DNA of 64,000 nucleotides from Tubiluchus corallicola. Taxonomy: Eukaryota; Priapulida; Priapulimorpha; Priapulimorphida; Tubiluchidae. The stretch spans positions 188,001-252,000 of the forward strand of contig JAQGDQ010000147.1 of NCBI GenBank assembly GCA_030141605.1, given 5' to 3'. A program made the position numbers and the translations under genes. A model generated the notes under the pieces. It worked only from the letters and a program-made list of their open reading frames with translations, was not told the origin of the DNA and did not search any database. Below are positions 36,301-50,000 of the stretch, piece after piece. The number at the start of each line of letters is the position of its first letter. Positions within the stretch are counted from its first letter, which is position 1.

Positions 36301-37538
36301 AGCGACAAAACGTTTTCAGAATTTCTTCCCCGGCGATGTAATCATTACGTGTAATAAGATACGTGATGGTGAACAGCGACTAGTAAAACTAAAGGGAGGC
36401 AAGTGTTGTTACTGATAACTTTACACATAATCAAATGCTTATTTTATTTGCATTTTGCTAGTTGTGCATTCACCGGGGCTACTTTTTAAAACGTGAACAT
36501 GGTAAAGACAATTGATAGCCATGGGTGTGCAGTAAATGTGGTGCTGTCAAGTTTGGTCATGCCTGCTGGTGAACAGATAAGTTGAATCTTGCCGTTTAGA
36601 TTTAGCAGCAATATTTTATTTCCATTTTTATGCCACAGATTTTTTAATTTGCACTCTGTGCACTATGTCCAATTTGCAAATATACAGTCTCCATTACAGT
36701 TGGAAAGACAATTTGTCACTTCAAGTGTGACATACACGAGTGCCTTCTTGAATGCCTCATTTGAAAGATGAAATATGAATTTTAAGTATGTCTTAATCAT
36801 AAGTACTTAGTACATTCTTTACATATTTTCAGGTGATCCAACAGGAAAGCATGTAGTGATCATTGATGATCTAGTACAAACTGGTGGAACGCTGATTGAA
36901 TGTGCAAAAGTACACTATTTTTTATTTCTTTTATACTGGTAAATTTTAGAAGTACTGTTCTTTTTTCAACTCTCAAATGAAGAAAATGTTGTAAGCACTA
37001 GTATATGAAGTGTCCGGGCTAAGTACGGTTTAAGTGTTGCATAATGTTGCTGTTCAAAGTTCTGGAAGAAGCCGAGTTTGTTTAGAATCATTAGACAGTG
37101 GACTCTGCTTCATGGTAAGAAATTTCATGTCACCAGGTGTCCCAGTTCTTCTGTCACTGCACATGCCATGTTCCTAATTTTGAGCATCTAGATCCAATAC
37201 TTGTGTTTTTGGCATTTTAACAAATTATTTTGGCTAATTATTTTTTTTACCTTTTTAGAAGTAGCAGTGTTCACACTATGCTTTTTTGGTTTCTTTGACA
37301 GGCTTTACTGAATTATGGAGCCAGAGCCGTCAGTGCTTATGTGACTCATGCCGTATTTCCAAATAAAGCTTTTGAGCGCTTCACCGAGGGCAATAACAAC
37401 TGTAACTTTGAGAATTTCTGGATAACGGACTCAGTGCCGCATGCTTATGAAATTTGCAAGCATCCTCCCTTCAAATTATTGTCTTTGTCGGATGTGATAG
37501 CTGATATTCTCTGGGGCTATGATTTAACACAGTACTGA
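24332..37538 (+). CDS. Ribose-phosphate pyrophosphokinase-like protein, class II (plant PRS3/PRS4 type)
   Basis: Ten coding exons: 24332-24386, 26084-26193, 32535-32612, 34674-34782, about 35486-35559, 35720-35813, 35930-36048, 36217-36398, 36833-36909 and 37302-37538. They encode about 377 residues with all phases consistent. PRPP synthetase makes 5-phosphoribosyl diphosphate from ribose 5-phosphate and ATP for purine, pyrimidine, NAD and His/Trp routes. Landmarks: '[19 protein letters not shown]' (N-terminal strand/helix), '[15 protein letters not shown]', '[19 protein letters not shown]', '[18 protein letters not shown]', '[11 protein letters not shown]', '[12 protein letters not shown]', '[14 protein letters not shown]', and the PRPP loop '[14 protein letters not shown]'. 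The order and wording follow plant isozymes 3 and 4, not animal PRPS1/2. Exon 3 encodes a Ser/Gln-rich 26-residue insert. The start has an in-frame TAA five codons upstream. Introns after exons 4 and 8 use GC donors. Exon 2's donor (GTTTGT) is the least certain boundary. Confidence 0.9.
26562..29826. mobile_element. Foldback transposon with long inverted arms in PRS intron 2
   Basis: Two arms of about 490-510 bp are inverted copies: 26562-27050 and about 29315-29826. They share GAGTCATTCCG at the tips, 'GTGGAAGGTGACAAATCACC', 'CAGATGTACCCCACAGCC' and 'CCGCCATTTTGATTTTTT', and I judge them well above 85% identical. TTAA flanks both tips (26558-26561 and 29827-29830), consistent with a TTAA target duplication as in piggyBac-type transposition, though TA cannot be excluded. 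The tips lack the CCC start usual for piggyBac. The interior has about 1 kb of unique, more GC-rich DNA (27130-28120) and a microsatellite (28126-29205). No transposase frame is visible, so it is non-autonomous. Confidence 0.75.
28126..29205. repeat. GACACAGAGA/GACAGAGA microsatellite array
   Basis: About 1.08 kb of nearly pure purine-plus-C sequence on the plus strand. It is built from GACACAGAGA and GACAGAGAGA decamers, often paired as a 20-bp unit, with variants such as CACACAGAGA. Because the units lack stop codons, long open frames appear on both strands (up to 372 residues, Leu/Ser/Val/Cys or Arg/Glu/Thr/Asp repeats). They are composition artefacts. The array sits inside the foldback element, near its right arm. 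Confidence 0.9.
29831..29945. repeat. 58-bp tandem repeat abutting the foldback element
   Basis: The unit beginning catcttagtaagatcatttg occurs at 29831 and again at 29889. Each is followed by a similar 'aagatacttctttat' block. The sequence before the second unit (ttctttattcggtataa) resembles the left flank of the element (ggtttattcggtttaa, 26546-26561), suggesting insertion into a pre-existing tandem repeat. Confidence 0.6.
30728..30820. repeat. GA-rich simple repeat
   Basis: An imperfect GAGAGA/GGAGGGA run in PRS intron 2. A plausible acceptor (ttctattttag, ending about 30678) precedes it and a GGGTAAAA donor-like site follows, but the phases do not fit the PRS model, so I do not call an exon. 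Confidence 0.75.
31230..31292. repeat. Short tandem duplication
   Basis: Two direct copies of an approximately 31-base unit containing ttttataagtatgttactat, immediately adjacent and almost identical, in PRS intron 2. A recent local duplication with no evident function. Confidence 0.75.
33252..33530 (+). repeat. tRNA-derived SINE, plus-strand copy
   Basis: The head reads TGGCAGAGTGGTTGCAGCAC (an A box like TRGCNNAGY..GG), an anticodon-like CTGTTGATCCAG, and GGTTCTGAGTTTGAAACTC as B box. The body follows with 'cctaggcctactcaatctta' and 'attgagtacttctttg', shared with the minus-strand copy at 17340-17514. The tRNA-like part has lost pairing in the acceptor stem, so it is not scored as a tRNA gene. 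It lies in PRS intron 3. Confidence 0.65.
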
Positions 37539-40500
37539 GGAGTTAGTTGTTATGTCACAATTTGTTTTTTGTTAACCTTTTAGATGATGGGAATGACTGA
37601 TAATTCATTCACTTGTTAGTATTTTGACTGCCAAATTGGCATTTAATGAGACAAACTTGGGTCATTTGGATAATGGTGCTGTTTTGACAATATTAGAGTT
37701 AGTATTGATGTATACTATCATGACAGTATTTTTCATCTTAGATAGCTTATGTTTACTTTTATGATTAAAGTAGATTTTGATGTTGTAGATGTAGTTATTA
37801 CTGTAAAGTGAGCTACAATTTAATATTATTGATGAATGTTTCACTTACCGAGTTAACGAAATACACGGTACCAATATTGGTTGTTAATTTTGTTATATGC
37901 ACATGATTTTTTTTGCTGTGTTACTTTGAAGACAATGTTAAAACTTCATGTGTTATTCTGTTTTATCTGAAAAGTTTCTACAATTTCTTTTTCTGTGTAC
38001 TGGCCATGGATGGTAGCTGCTGCAATTGATTTTGTACATAAACGAGATAAGTGCCTTATGAGATAATGTTTCTCAAATGTCATACGTCATCTTTCCATTA
38101 TCTTTGTAACAAACTATTATGGTATTTTGATATAAGACTGCAATGGCAACCATACTTGAGTAAACAACTAGTGTCCTATAATCTAATACCAAATTACACT
38201 GGTTACTGTAGGGCAGATTTAATATGATCCATATGTGCTTCATTTATACTTGGTAATGACTTGATCTTGTCTCTGTCATTGTGGAAGGATGGTTGAACAC
38301 TCTCTCTTTCTGCTCCCTATTCTAGCTATGAGACAAAAATGCAGATTTCTAACTTTTTTTATTTGAATGTAAGTAGTGTAAGTGTAGATTTCATTTTTGT
38401 ATGCACAAACTGGGCTTTGCATGGCCGTAATCTGGACTTGGGGACACTGTAACGTAAGTCTTTTTTATAATTCATACTGTTCCAACTTCGTGCTTTGAGC
38501 GTTTGCTGTTTGAATGCCGTGCCATATGCAATTTTGTTTCTTATAAAGTGAAGTGCTTTTGAATATTTTCAAAGTTCGTTGTTGATTAAACTGTGATGTC
38601 ACATTAATGGGTAATGTGTTTGGGTTTGTGACAGTGTGCTATTGTTTATGTAATCACGTCTTTTTACAATTATTTTTGTGATGAGGAAGAATTTCATATA
38701 TATCTATTATGAATTTGCTTTAAGAATCTAATGATGGATGGGAAAGATCTGATATGAGTGTAAACTAGAAAAAATTTTCTAAACATTTTTGTATACAGTA
38801 ATTATATGTTACATAATTATGTATTTGGATTTTTTATGCAGAATAATTACATAACATAGGTGAGTAATTGAATTTATTTTATACATGTAATTACATCCAT
38901 GAATAATGTGGAAAATAAAAGTGTACAATGTTATTTATATGGAAAGAGAAATTTCAAGTAGTTTCTTGAATAAAGTGATTATTCATGTTTCCAACAGGTT
39001 GCATTATATTTATTTCCGGCTACACAAGGAATCTGCAGTAGAAGGAAAGTACGTTTCCCTTATGCAAACTGTTTGTTTTACTTTTGCATTTGCACTGTTC
39101 CTCATAAATGTTTTCATTGTTTGAATTTGCGTTTGGTTGCCATGGGATGGTTCCCATGGCCTGGAAATTGTGCTGGCATCTCTGCTTGTTTGATGTGTTT
39201 TCCATTTAAATATGAAACTGAGTTTATTTGTGCAAACAATGCATATAATAGTTAAAATGTTAAGTTAAAATAGCTAAAATGGAATGTTTCTTTTATTAAT
39301 CTAATTCTAAGATTCTAATCTTAATCTAAATCTAGAGTTTATATAATTATTGAACAAAAGTTGTTGAAGCATTTTTTTGGAGCTTGTGGTTTAGTGCATT
39401 AGCATACACTATGTTAATTTTGAAGCCTAAGTTGCAAATTTAGTAAGACCCAAAATGAGATAATGATTTCTATGGTTGGTATGGAAAGGAAATGGTCAAT
39501 TTCCCAGGCACCCAATCAATTGACTCAGTGAGGATTCCTTGCAGAACAGTCCCGAGTGCTACTTCCCTTTATGGTAGTCGTTCTTCTCGGTACTCTCAGT
39601 CAGGTAAAGCAAACAGAGAGTGCTTTGAGCACTGAGGACATTTTTAGTAAAGAGAATTAGCGTTAGCGTTGGGCTTATCCAATGGTTCTTGGGTGATTTA
39701 GTCATCAAGTGCATGCCGTACAAACAAGATCCCTGATGTTACAACATAGCTGAGAGCATTTTTTGCTATTTCCTTTATATGCCAATCAAAGAAGTTGTGC
39801 CATTATCAGAGTGGAAGACAGCTGCATAAATTAATTTGACGTTTAACAGTGCCCTCGAAAATTGACATAAGGCATTATGTGGACTCGTAATGAGTTTGTG
39901 CCTATAATGCAACAAAAAATGCTTTGTATTTTCGTAGCAGTGCCTGTATTGCAAGCTACAAGTATTTTGGCTCTCTTATGTAACGCATGATTTGATAAGA
40001 TTGATAAAGATTTTCCTTAATATCTGTTTATTGCCACTATTTCATCACTTCGTCCAAATAATTTTGGTAACCTTTTTAAATGGGTAACTGTCAAGATGAT
40101 TAAAGTCACAATAATTTGTATATTTATGATATTTGTTTGCGTGATAATAGTGTTTCTCAAATAAAATGATTTCAAAAGTTATCTGGTCTCGTGAATAATT
40201 ATTCATTATCTTCTGGCACGTAGTTACTTCTGTTCTTAATTTTAACCAGATGACAAAATTCCAAACAAAACAATTCAAACATTTCACAAAAATTAATCTT
40301 ATTCAATATAATCAACCAAAACAATTAACTAGCATGCTATAAAAACAAATGCCAAATTTCAAAATTTACAAGAACAGTTATTTCCACAAATCCCGACTTC
40401 AAAGAAGGTGTGGCATTAAAAACGAAGCTGAGATTACACTTGATTTGCTATTGTAAAACAATTATTGTAGTTAATTAAGGAAAGTCACCATAACATAACC

Positions 40501-41083
40501 CATCATGGTATCACCATAATAAAATACAAGTTACCAAAAAACTTTGCCACATGAATTGCTACATAAAAGATGAATACGACAATAAAACCTTTAAAAATAC
40601 AGAAAGACGTTTTTTAATTTCATATGGATTTCTTTTACTGACTTGGTTCACATTCTAAGTACCTCTTTTTGCGACAAGTTTCTGAGAGGACCACAAGCAA
40701 AGTGAATAAAACACAGCAGACAACCCTTACACCACTGCAACAATTTTTTTACATACACATTACTGTAACACTAAACAACAGTTCATCAATCCAAGTAAAA
40801 AAGTTATTAACAGTTAGATGTAGATGACAGTTACTAGTCCCTGAAATGTATGATACGGCAGGACAATTCAACGGATCAGCAGAACAAAGTTGTTAGCTGT
40901 GCTATTTGATTATTGCTACTTTGCTGCTTCCAGAAGACTATGCTGTATTTAAAATCAGTATTTGCATTGGTGCTGCTTCTATACTATATGACCAAAAGCT
41001 ACAATGCCATGCCAGCACGTTCTTGATTCTTACATAGGAACACCAACATACTATATTATAACCTAGCTCTCTAAACAACATGT
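37539..41083. other. Convergent spacer between the PRS and Elongin A genes
   Basis: About 3.5 kb holding the 3' UTRs of both genes. Candidate signals for PRS are ATTAAA near 37763 and AATAAA near 38912. For Elongin A (minus), tttaat near 40613 reads ATTAAA. Open frames of 60-80 codons at 38906-39255 and 40045-40287 have no splice support or recognisable domain. I see no transposon ends here. Confidence 0.45.
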
Positions 41084-44000
41084 TCATCTTCTAAATCTAT
41101 TTTTGAGCATCTTTAGTGTTTTCTGCATCATCGGAGCGAGTGTTTTCTTCTCTAAAAAAGAAAAACAATCAGACAATTTACTGAACTCAAAACATGTTCC
41201 CATAAGTACAATATAGGGTGCTCCAAAAGAAACATTGAAATAAACATGTGACAAACATGACGTCATTATAATGTCATCATTCCAGTTTTTCTCGCACATA
41301 AGCTGGTATGACCACACTTACAAGGCTTTGTATAAGATTGACATATGTATAGCAATTGTTAGTGAACTGTTTTTTTTGGAACATGCTGTAGTTTTGTATT
41401 TCCTACTCAATCACTGTCAAGCAGAGCTCAGCTGCAAGTCCAAAATCCAGAAGATGAAAACACCCAGTAGTTCTCTATCGTTTAATAATATGGTTGTTGA
41501 GCCATTCGGTTACACCTAACTAATAAAGTCTTGTTGTTTTGCACATTACAAGCTACCAATATGTTGCCAGAAAATCTCAATTTTGCCAGTCTGTGCAAAT
41601 TTCACCAAAGAATTTATTAAATGGTTTTAAAATTTTTATTTCAATAAATCAAAATTTTGTTCTGTTTACATTTTCAACAGTTCTTGCATACTACCACTAG
41701 TTGATATGAAATACTTTGCTACTAAACCTTTTTTGCGAGGTGAAGTTGATGATGGCGGTTCCTTTTTTGGTCGCTTCACGGGATGAGCTTTCTCTGCAAC
41801 GGTTTTTGGTTCCTCGTGAGGAAGCCACGCTGTACCGGCAGTACCATGCTTGATTTGCTTCCTTCTCACATCGCGGGGCGGCTTGGCAACACCATCCACA
41901 TATGCAAGTTTGGCCGAGCGAACTAAAAATGTACATACAAGATCATGAGTTTTCCTTATAAGGTTCTGCAGTCTGCACACTGCAAGCCAGAATCAAGAAT
42001 TCAATGGCAAGGTCTAGTCAATGCTAATTTTTAATTTAAGACAGGGATTTGCTCATTATCATAAATAACCCTGTAAATTGGCAGAGGTTTTAACAATGAT
42101 TAGGTACGTGCACTGTCAAGTTGGAAAACAGTCAGAATCAGAATAGTAAATGAAGTATTGAATGTTGAACCCAGGGTTAGTGGATTATTCAGCAGTGCTA
42201 ACCTCGGCAGCAAATCATATTCAGTTCACCTTATATTGCCAAATAATTAAATAAAGTCACATAAGCAGTGCTTGCCTGTTAAGGATGACATCATGCTCGC
42301 GCCCCATCATGCAATTTTGAATTTAGAAGAGCATTTTATTGCTCCATCCACTTCTCGAAGTCAGACCCACAAAGTGCTACTTCCTAGTATTTTTCTGAGT
42401 TGCCCGTTGGGCTAGTAAAAATTCACTATTTGGAAAGTATTTTAGTAAAACCCCTAATCAACGACTAATTAAACTTGAAATTTTTTGAAAATTAAAATAC
42501 AGTTTTTTCTACAAATTATCGATTTTTCTTTGAAGCATTTTTTCCAGTCTCTAACGCCAAGATGCTGTCATTATTGGTATAACAGAAATAAGTTGCACTC
42601 TCTTATTTGGATAATCTGTAGCATTCTTAGCCAACTGCCTTGCTACTAACATACTGATCGCACTATACTAAGTGCTTATAGCCTTATGAGGTAATGAAAT
42701 TATACAGTGCTACTTGAATAATTTCTCATTGTTAAAATTATAGTACAATCTACTATATTTGCATTAAAACTGGGAAAACATTTTCACTAATTGAAGTATG
42801 AATTGGTACACAAGTAAAGTAAATGAATGGAAATTGTTTAGAAATTTATTTTTGCCCTTTTTAAGGCCTACTCATCAATTTTCAGCATGCATTATTACAT
42901 TGTTGGGGTCAGCCTCCACAATTAAGAAACTAAAATCTTCAGAATCACTGGACTCAATATTTAAATACACAGTGTAATAATATATTATCAGAGGCGAGTA
43001 GTTTTAATATTCATTATGCACTCCCACATCTTATGAGAGAATAGCTATGACAAGACAAACAAATCTATACAATGTTCAATACATCTGGTCACATAAGGTC
43101 ATTACATGTATGCAGTATTATACATCAAAGTTACATAAGGTAGGCACAGTTATCTAATGATTTAATTATTAGCTCTACAAGAATAAACAAAAATTTTAAC
43201 ACAGCATTAACAGCTCCCCATGTAAATTTCAGAAGAGCTTTTAATAGCAAATTAGCTAGCAATTAACGAAATAATTAATTAGATTATGACTGTGAATGTC
43301 AGAATGTTCATAAACTATTATGGTTGATTTCACAACAATTACTACCCTTGCGGGTAACGAGTTAAAGAAAGAAGGGAGATGCTGGAAAATTGTGAACTAG
43401 TTCGGATTTGAAAACCCGAGACCTCTGAAGTACACTCAGGTTTACAAGCATGCTGGCTTTCAGTCATAATCTAATTAATGAGTTTTTATAGTCCCCAGCA
43501 TATCTGAAAAGACAAGCACTGCACAAGTTATGTATAGTTGGTTAATTGCAGCTTATAGTTAATCCTGAAGCACTAAACATGATTAGCCTAAACAGTTTCA
43601 GCACTTTGTTAATTATCTAGCTCGCAATTAATTAACTTACCTGGATTCTGCTTTGCCATCTGAGCAGATATATTGGCAGTAATGTTTCGGAGTTTTGCCT
43701 CTCGCTCGTCATGCAACCTCTGCAAGAAAAGACCATTATTCTACCAGGCTACTGAAATGAGGAAATTTCAGTTAATAAATAATTCCGAAACCGTTCCGTG
43801 CTGAATCTGATGAAGTTTATTTACTGTGGCTACAGTCCTGTTTAAATTTCCATTTTTCCAAGTTATTCCTTCCTCCAAGTTTCATTATTAATTACCCGTT
43901 CGTCACATAAGGTACTTAATTGTACATAATTATTTGATCGAGAACATTTATTAAACAATTTCCAAACATAAGTTTAATTTTTAGTGCATACCGCTAACGC

Positions 44001-47000
44001 TCAAGATATTGATGAGAAATAATTGTAAAACAGTTTAGGTGCAGTCAAACCTCATTTACCACCTGCAAAATGGCAGTATTAAACTGCATAAAAAATAACC
44101 TGTCATACTGCCACCCGTTACCTGCCATCCGTCAGGCATATTAATATACATGTTCAATGAGGAAATATCACCAGCCACGCCAGTGACCTCGATATTATGC
44201 CAGTTACTTACATAATAGCCAAACTTACTATAACGCCAACTTTTGGGTGGTATAGAGGTTTGACTACTAAAATCAAGTTAAAATACAAGCTTTCTATTGA
44301 AGTTGCAGTGCATGTTAGATAGCTAGAAAACTGGTTTTAACAATACATTACAGGTAATGTTATCAAGCAATAACAATGACTATAGTTGCAAAGCTTTGCT
44401 TGCACGTAATACTTACTAAGTAAAGCTCTCGCCAGGACTCCATATGTTCAGGCTCCCTAAACTTAAATTCTTTATTACAATGGCTCTTCCATAAACCATC
44501 CGTATCTTCTAATAAATACTAAACACACATATTATTAGTGTTCTTTCTATAGTGCAAATTATTAAAATTTGTCGGTCTATCTTTACAAAAAAAATAGTTA
44601 ACAGAGTAGTTAAAAAGACATTTCATGAGAAAAACCAAAATTTTGCAATTCAAAAGTAAAACACAAAAAAAGACCTCAAAAGTATAATGTCTATGAAAAA
44701 ATCAACTAGAAAGAGAGACACTGTTGAAAAAATGATGTGTTAAGAAAAATACAGTACTTTATCGCTTCATCTCTTAGTAATGGGATAGCGGTTGCATTTT
44801 CATAATCGATTATTCGGATACGAAACTAATTGGATAATTGATCATAATCGGTGTGATTTTCCACTATTTTACAAGGAAAAGGTACATCTGTTTGTGAAAA
44901 ATCATCTGTTTGTGCTCATGAGAAATCTTAGCGTCCAAACAGCAACGACAACATGCTTAGATACTGCGCACAGGTGATAATTGATTTTACTGCATTAGTA
45001 ATATAATTGATCTGCAATGGCAGTTGAAAAAATAATTGACAATTGAAAATAAAAGCTCTAATCAATTATAATAGATTAAATTGATTACTTTGTCCCACCA
45101 CTAGTATTTGTCATGTCTTAAAACAGGACTGACTAAAGTTAAATTCAATTTTCAATTTGAATATAAACAGGTATTTGATACTTACAGGATTAAAATCTTC
45201 TAAGGTGTAAAGTTGACTTGGGGTACACCGCTCCAGCACAGGCTGCACAATGTCAAAAGGTATATTGCCCAAGTAATCAATAGCTACAAAATACAAAGAA
45301 AATTTGGAAAAAGAAGTTAATATCTTTCATTTGAACACAAATTACAAAATATCTCTCACTTGTAATTTTCTCTTATAAATATAGAAAGTAATATGTTACA
45401 CTAAGCTCCATTATAATACTATTTTATTAGGTTAGATAAATAAATAGTTTTACCTCAAACTTAGAAGAGTTAATATTTCACTTAATTTCTTAAGTACACT
45501 TGTTTTGGCAAATCGGCTTGTGATCGCATTATCACATCTACTAGGCTTATATTAATCACTCGATTATCTTAATTTTATAATTATTTAGAATTTTCATAAT
45601 GTGTAAAAAGTTTGTTATGCTAACAATAAACTTAGTGAAGATAATTTAATGTGCTTACAGTCAATATTGTCAATTAAAATCCGAATGCAAGCATCAAACA
45701 GTCGAGGAACAGCTGAAATAAACAAGTTAATTGCTACATGAAATCATAGAATGAAACAATTCCATTCTCACGAAACACATACAAAAAAGAAAACGATATA
45801 TTAACACATAATATAGCACTTGTTTACTTATATTTACCACTTGCACCATCTTGCACTTCAGAAAACCAAAATTTTCAGAAAGCCACATTGCGGTTGCAAA
45901 AAATGATAAGTTTCACAGAACTTGTTTACATATCAAGGTAACAAACTATCACAACAAAAGTAATTGATGGCAATGATGTTTTAATATTAATACTATTTAC
46001 AGAATGAACCAGTTCTAATTCAAAAAAGCTCTAAAGCACTAAAGAGCACAAACCAGTTTAAACCTGAATAAAGGTGAGCATTTCTTCTTCCAGAGTAAAG
46101 CTGAGTTTTTGTTTTCTTGCTCCCGATAAAATAGTTATCGTCAAAAGTACCTGAAAGTTGGAAATAAGACACTTGAAAACAAAAATCAACGGTAGTTATA
46201 TTTTTGTGGAACAAGTGAGGTTGAGGCAATCAGTCACTTGGTCAAAGCAACTCATCTCGCATAAAGAACAAAACTTTTCATTTATTATATAACATTTGTA
46301 AAGCATTACTAGGATACTTAGAAAAATATAATGATAAATTAAAATGCTATGTTAAGAGTGGATTAACATTTCCCGAAACCAGTGAGTATTGAGTGGTCAT
46401 TGCGGGCATTGCTAAAGTTCATGCACAAAGGTTCCTAGTAAACAAATTCAAAAAGCTTTGTGTTTAGTATGGAAGAGAATTTCAGTCCTAAGAGTAAATC
46501 ACGTATGGAAAAGTCTACCTTTGAGCAACACTCTTTATCTACAAAAATCAGTACAATACAAATATATGACAACAATTATTAGTTTAAATTAACTCCCTTA
46601 ATTCAGTATATTTTCTTTTAACAGTGCGATCACTCTTTTTAACTAAAGTAAGACTTTGTTTACACTTTACATGCATTTTTTTAACTAAAAAGATGAAACA
46701 GTAAATTTCATCAATTTAACAAATAAATAATTCAATAAATAAATACAAGAGACATGCTCTAAGCATATTTTATTCAGTATCGAACAAAAGTGTGTAAGGC
46801 TGATTTATCAGGATTTGATTTAGTGCAGCATATAGTAGGTGTAAAAAACTCCTAGAAATTTTCGTTATTAAACCTTTTCAGAAATAATAGAATTTTCATG
46901 ACTTAAAGCTACCTGATTTCTTTCTATGCGGTTCCTCATATAATGTCGGGTAGTGCATAGGTTTGTAGTTTGGCTGAATATCCGGTAAAGTTGCGTCCAC

Positions 47001-50000
47001 ATTGACTTCGTTTTGGTTTGTCTAAAAATGATGCTTTTTTAGTATTATAATGGATAAGCGGCAATAAACCACCACCATATGATGTTGACTGTGATACACA
47101 AAAACTAGGAAAATTTAACTTCAAATTACAAGTTTAAAGCAGTGTTTACACGTGCCAGATCACAAGTGAATTCTGTTTCTTGCACTCTTTTGATCAGGTG
47201 CCTATTTTTTGTTCTCGATATACAGGTGATGTTGCCAACCAAACTAAGGGATGGTGAAAGAAGTGCAACAGTGACAAGTTAACTGCATGCACATACACGA
47301 AATTAGGCTTCCAACAATGGCGTAGCTAAGTGGTGACACTTTTGGATGGCGGCATTTTGCTCAAGTGCACCGATAAAGTTGGTTTTGTGACAACAGTACT
47401 AAACTTTTACAGTGTGGGTACAGTAGGCAAATATCATTGTCTAAGTTGCAAGTCCATAATTGTTATAGGTGTAGTGAAATATAATTTGTCCATCATAATT
47501 TGCATGTCAGTTGTTGTATGCATTAAGATGTTTACATGTTCATTGTTTTAGAAATTGTTCAAGTTTGAATATCAGTTGTCTGATAACAATGTGTGATTTC
47601 CTAACAATAATTTATCAGACATTTAAATGTTGTTTGGTGTGTCTGTGTGTTTCTTCTAGCAGAAGCCAAAACACCTGTCATAATTTAACTTTCCAAGAAA
47701 AAACTGATTATAGCAAGATTATAGTGATTTAATACCTTTGTAATATTTAAATATTCAAACTCAAGTGTCGCTCCACGTGCCACCGACTTCCAAGATAATT
47801 CTTTCATGTAAGTCACTCTTAAAAAATTACATTTTTCCTAAAAGGCCTTAAATATTCTATACTTTAGGTCATTTTGCACCATAGTTTATAATTAGGTCCT
47901 GTTTTTCCTTAAGGTCACTTCTCATTCCTATTTGTTAATTAGACCTGCTCACCATTTTGAGCTAACACCAAAAAATAGGCCTATACCAGTACATAAATTC
48001 TTAAACGAATACAATCTACTTTTAAAAAAACATTGACTAAAAACACCATGAAATGTATATAAAATGCATATAAGTTGTATTTACCTTACTTGCTCCTTGT
48101 GGAACTTCTAAGCCGTCGAGGTAGCTAGAGCTTTTGCCAGGACTATGATGCTGGTGTTCTCTCTCTGGTGAAGAGTCTCTTTTCTTTTTATGTGCACTTG
48201 CGCTCTTTTTTCTTTCCAGTTTATTATGTTTGCCAGTTTTTTTCGTTTTTCTTGATGTATCATAGCTTAGTGCATCAGCAAAAGAAAACAGCCCTTTCTT
48301 TTCATGTCCACTGGCATCATTGCTGCCCCTTTCTAGTGCTTTATCGATGGATGGCTGGTTTTTACTTAAAATTTTCGTGAAGTTAGAACTGTCGTCTAAT
48401 TCACCAGTCCATTTTACAACAGAGTTTGAGTTTTTAGTTCTACCACTTTCATGTTTAGGCCTACTGTCAGTTTCTGCATCCTTAGAATGCTTTGAACTAT
48501 GTTTTTCTTTGTGTTTTTCTTTATGACGATGTTTTGAGTGGTTTCTTTCTTTGTCTTTATATTTACTAGAGCGTGAATGATCTTTATGTGCAACAACCCT
48601 ATTAACATGAGAGTGTTCGATTTTTGTATCGGTGTGCCTAGAATTTTCACTGACTGCCTTTTTCTTATTAGTCAACTTAAAACATTGTGCCACATCGATA
48701 AGGGATGAGCATTTATTGGATGCATTAGATTGCTCTTCCAAGGATTCATAGTGTTCTGGTGTCTCAGTTTCCACCAAAGCTTTCCACTTTCTGACTAGTG
48801 CACGTGCTTCCTCGCCAATAAGACCATCTGCTTTACGGTAACCATTGACAACTTTTCCAATACCGGTGCTCTAAAGTCAATAATGACAAAATTATAGTAC
48901 TAGTGGTAAGGTGGGCTATATACATGTAATTACTATATAAATGCACAAACAGATTAGGAGTTCTTTTAGCTCTTACTTTGCGAGAGTAGAGTATTTGGTG
49001 CTACATACATAAATACAATGCAGCATACAAAATTATAATGAACAATAACATTGAATTTTTACATAATTTGCATTGAATTCATTAACATTTATTGTCGCCT
49101 CAATATCTAAAAGTAGTTTAAGACTTAAACTGTTCAATGTTCATTGGATCTGCCTTACATTCAAAGATGATGAGATAAGAGGTCTCATTAACTCCACTAA
49201 GCTAAGCAGATATATTTACGGAATAAGGTAAATACTGAAAATCCTACCTCAAGCACAGACACTGTCATTCTAATTCGCCTGAGTTTTTTAAACACATCAA
49301 GGATCTGCAAAAAAAGAAAGCATTAACTTAGAATATGAAAGAACTCAAGTAGTAATTATGGTCTGCACAGTTCAACTCAGACGTAACAGAGAATTCATGT
49401 TTTTTCACAAAGTTTAATTTCAAACAAGATCTTTTTCATACTAAACCTTCGGAGAATTTTGTTCCTTGATGAGAAACCTAAAACAAGCTATTTATTTATT
49501 CTTACACCTATTTACACCTTCTTCTAGAAAAAAGACTTTAAAAATACAAATGAATTGTATATCTTTGCATGTTAAATTTATGTAAAATCACAAAGGAATC
49601 TGACAGCCTATGTGTGCCGACTACATGTAAGTGAAGACATCATCATCACCATCATCTAAGTGCTTCCGTTACGCAACATAGCACCACTCATAATTTGGTG
49701 CCATGTTTCCTGATCTGCTGCCATATGTCAAGTATTTAAACAAGTATAAATTATGACAAAACAGAACAATACACAATAAACAAACAAATTCAATTCTGAA
49801 AATATGAAAATATGTTCAACCAGCATTCTCTGCTATTGTTTATGTATGGCACAGAGAGTTTTGTTTGATTTACAGAGCATGCATTCACTGACAAACTTAC
49901 CAAAATTATTGCGGTCAGACATTATTGCGGTTAAATAGCCAAAGTATGGAAAAGACTGAGCTATTTAAAAATGAAAAATTGCAAAAACGTTTTTCAGATA

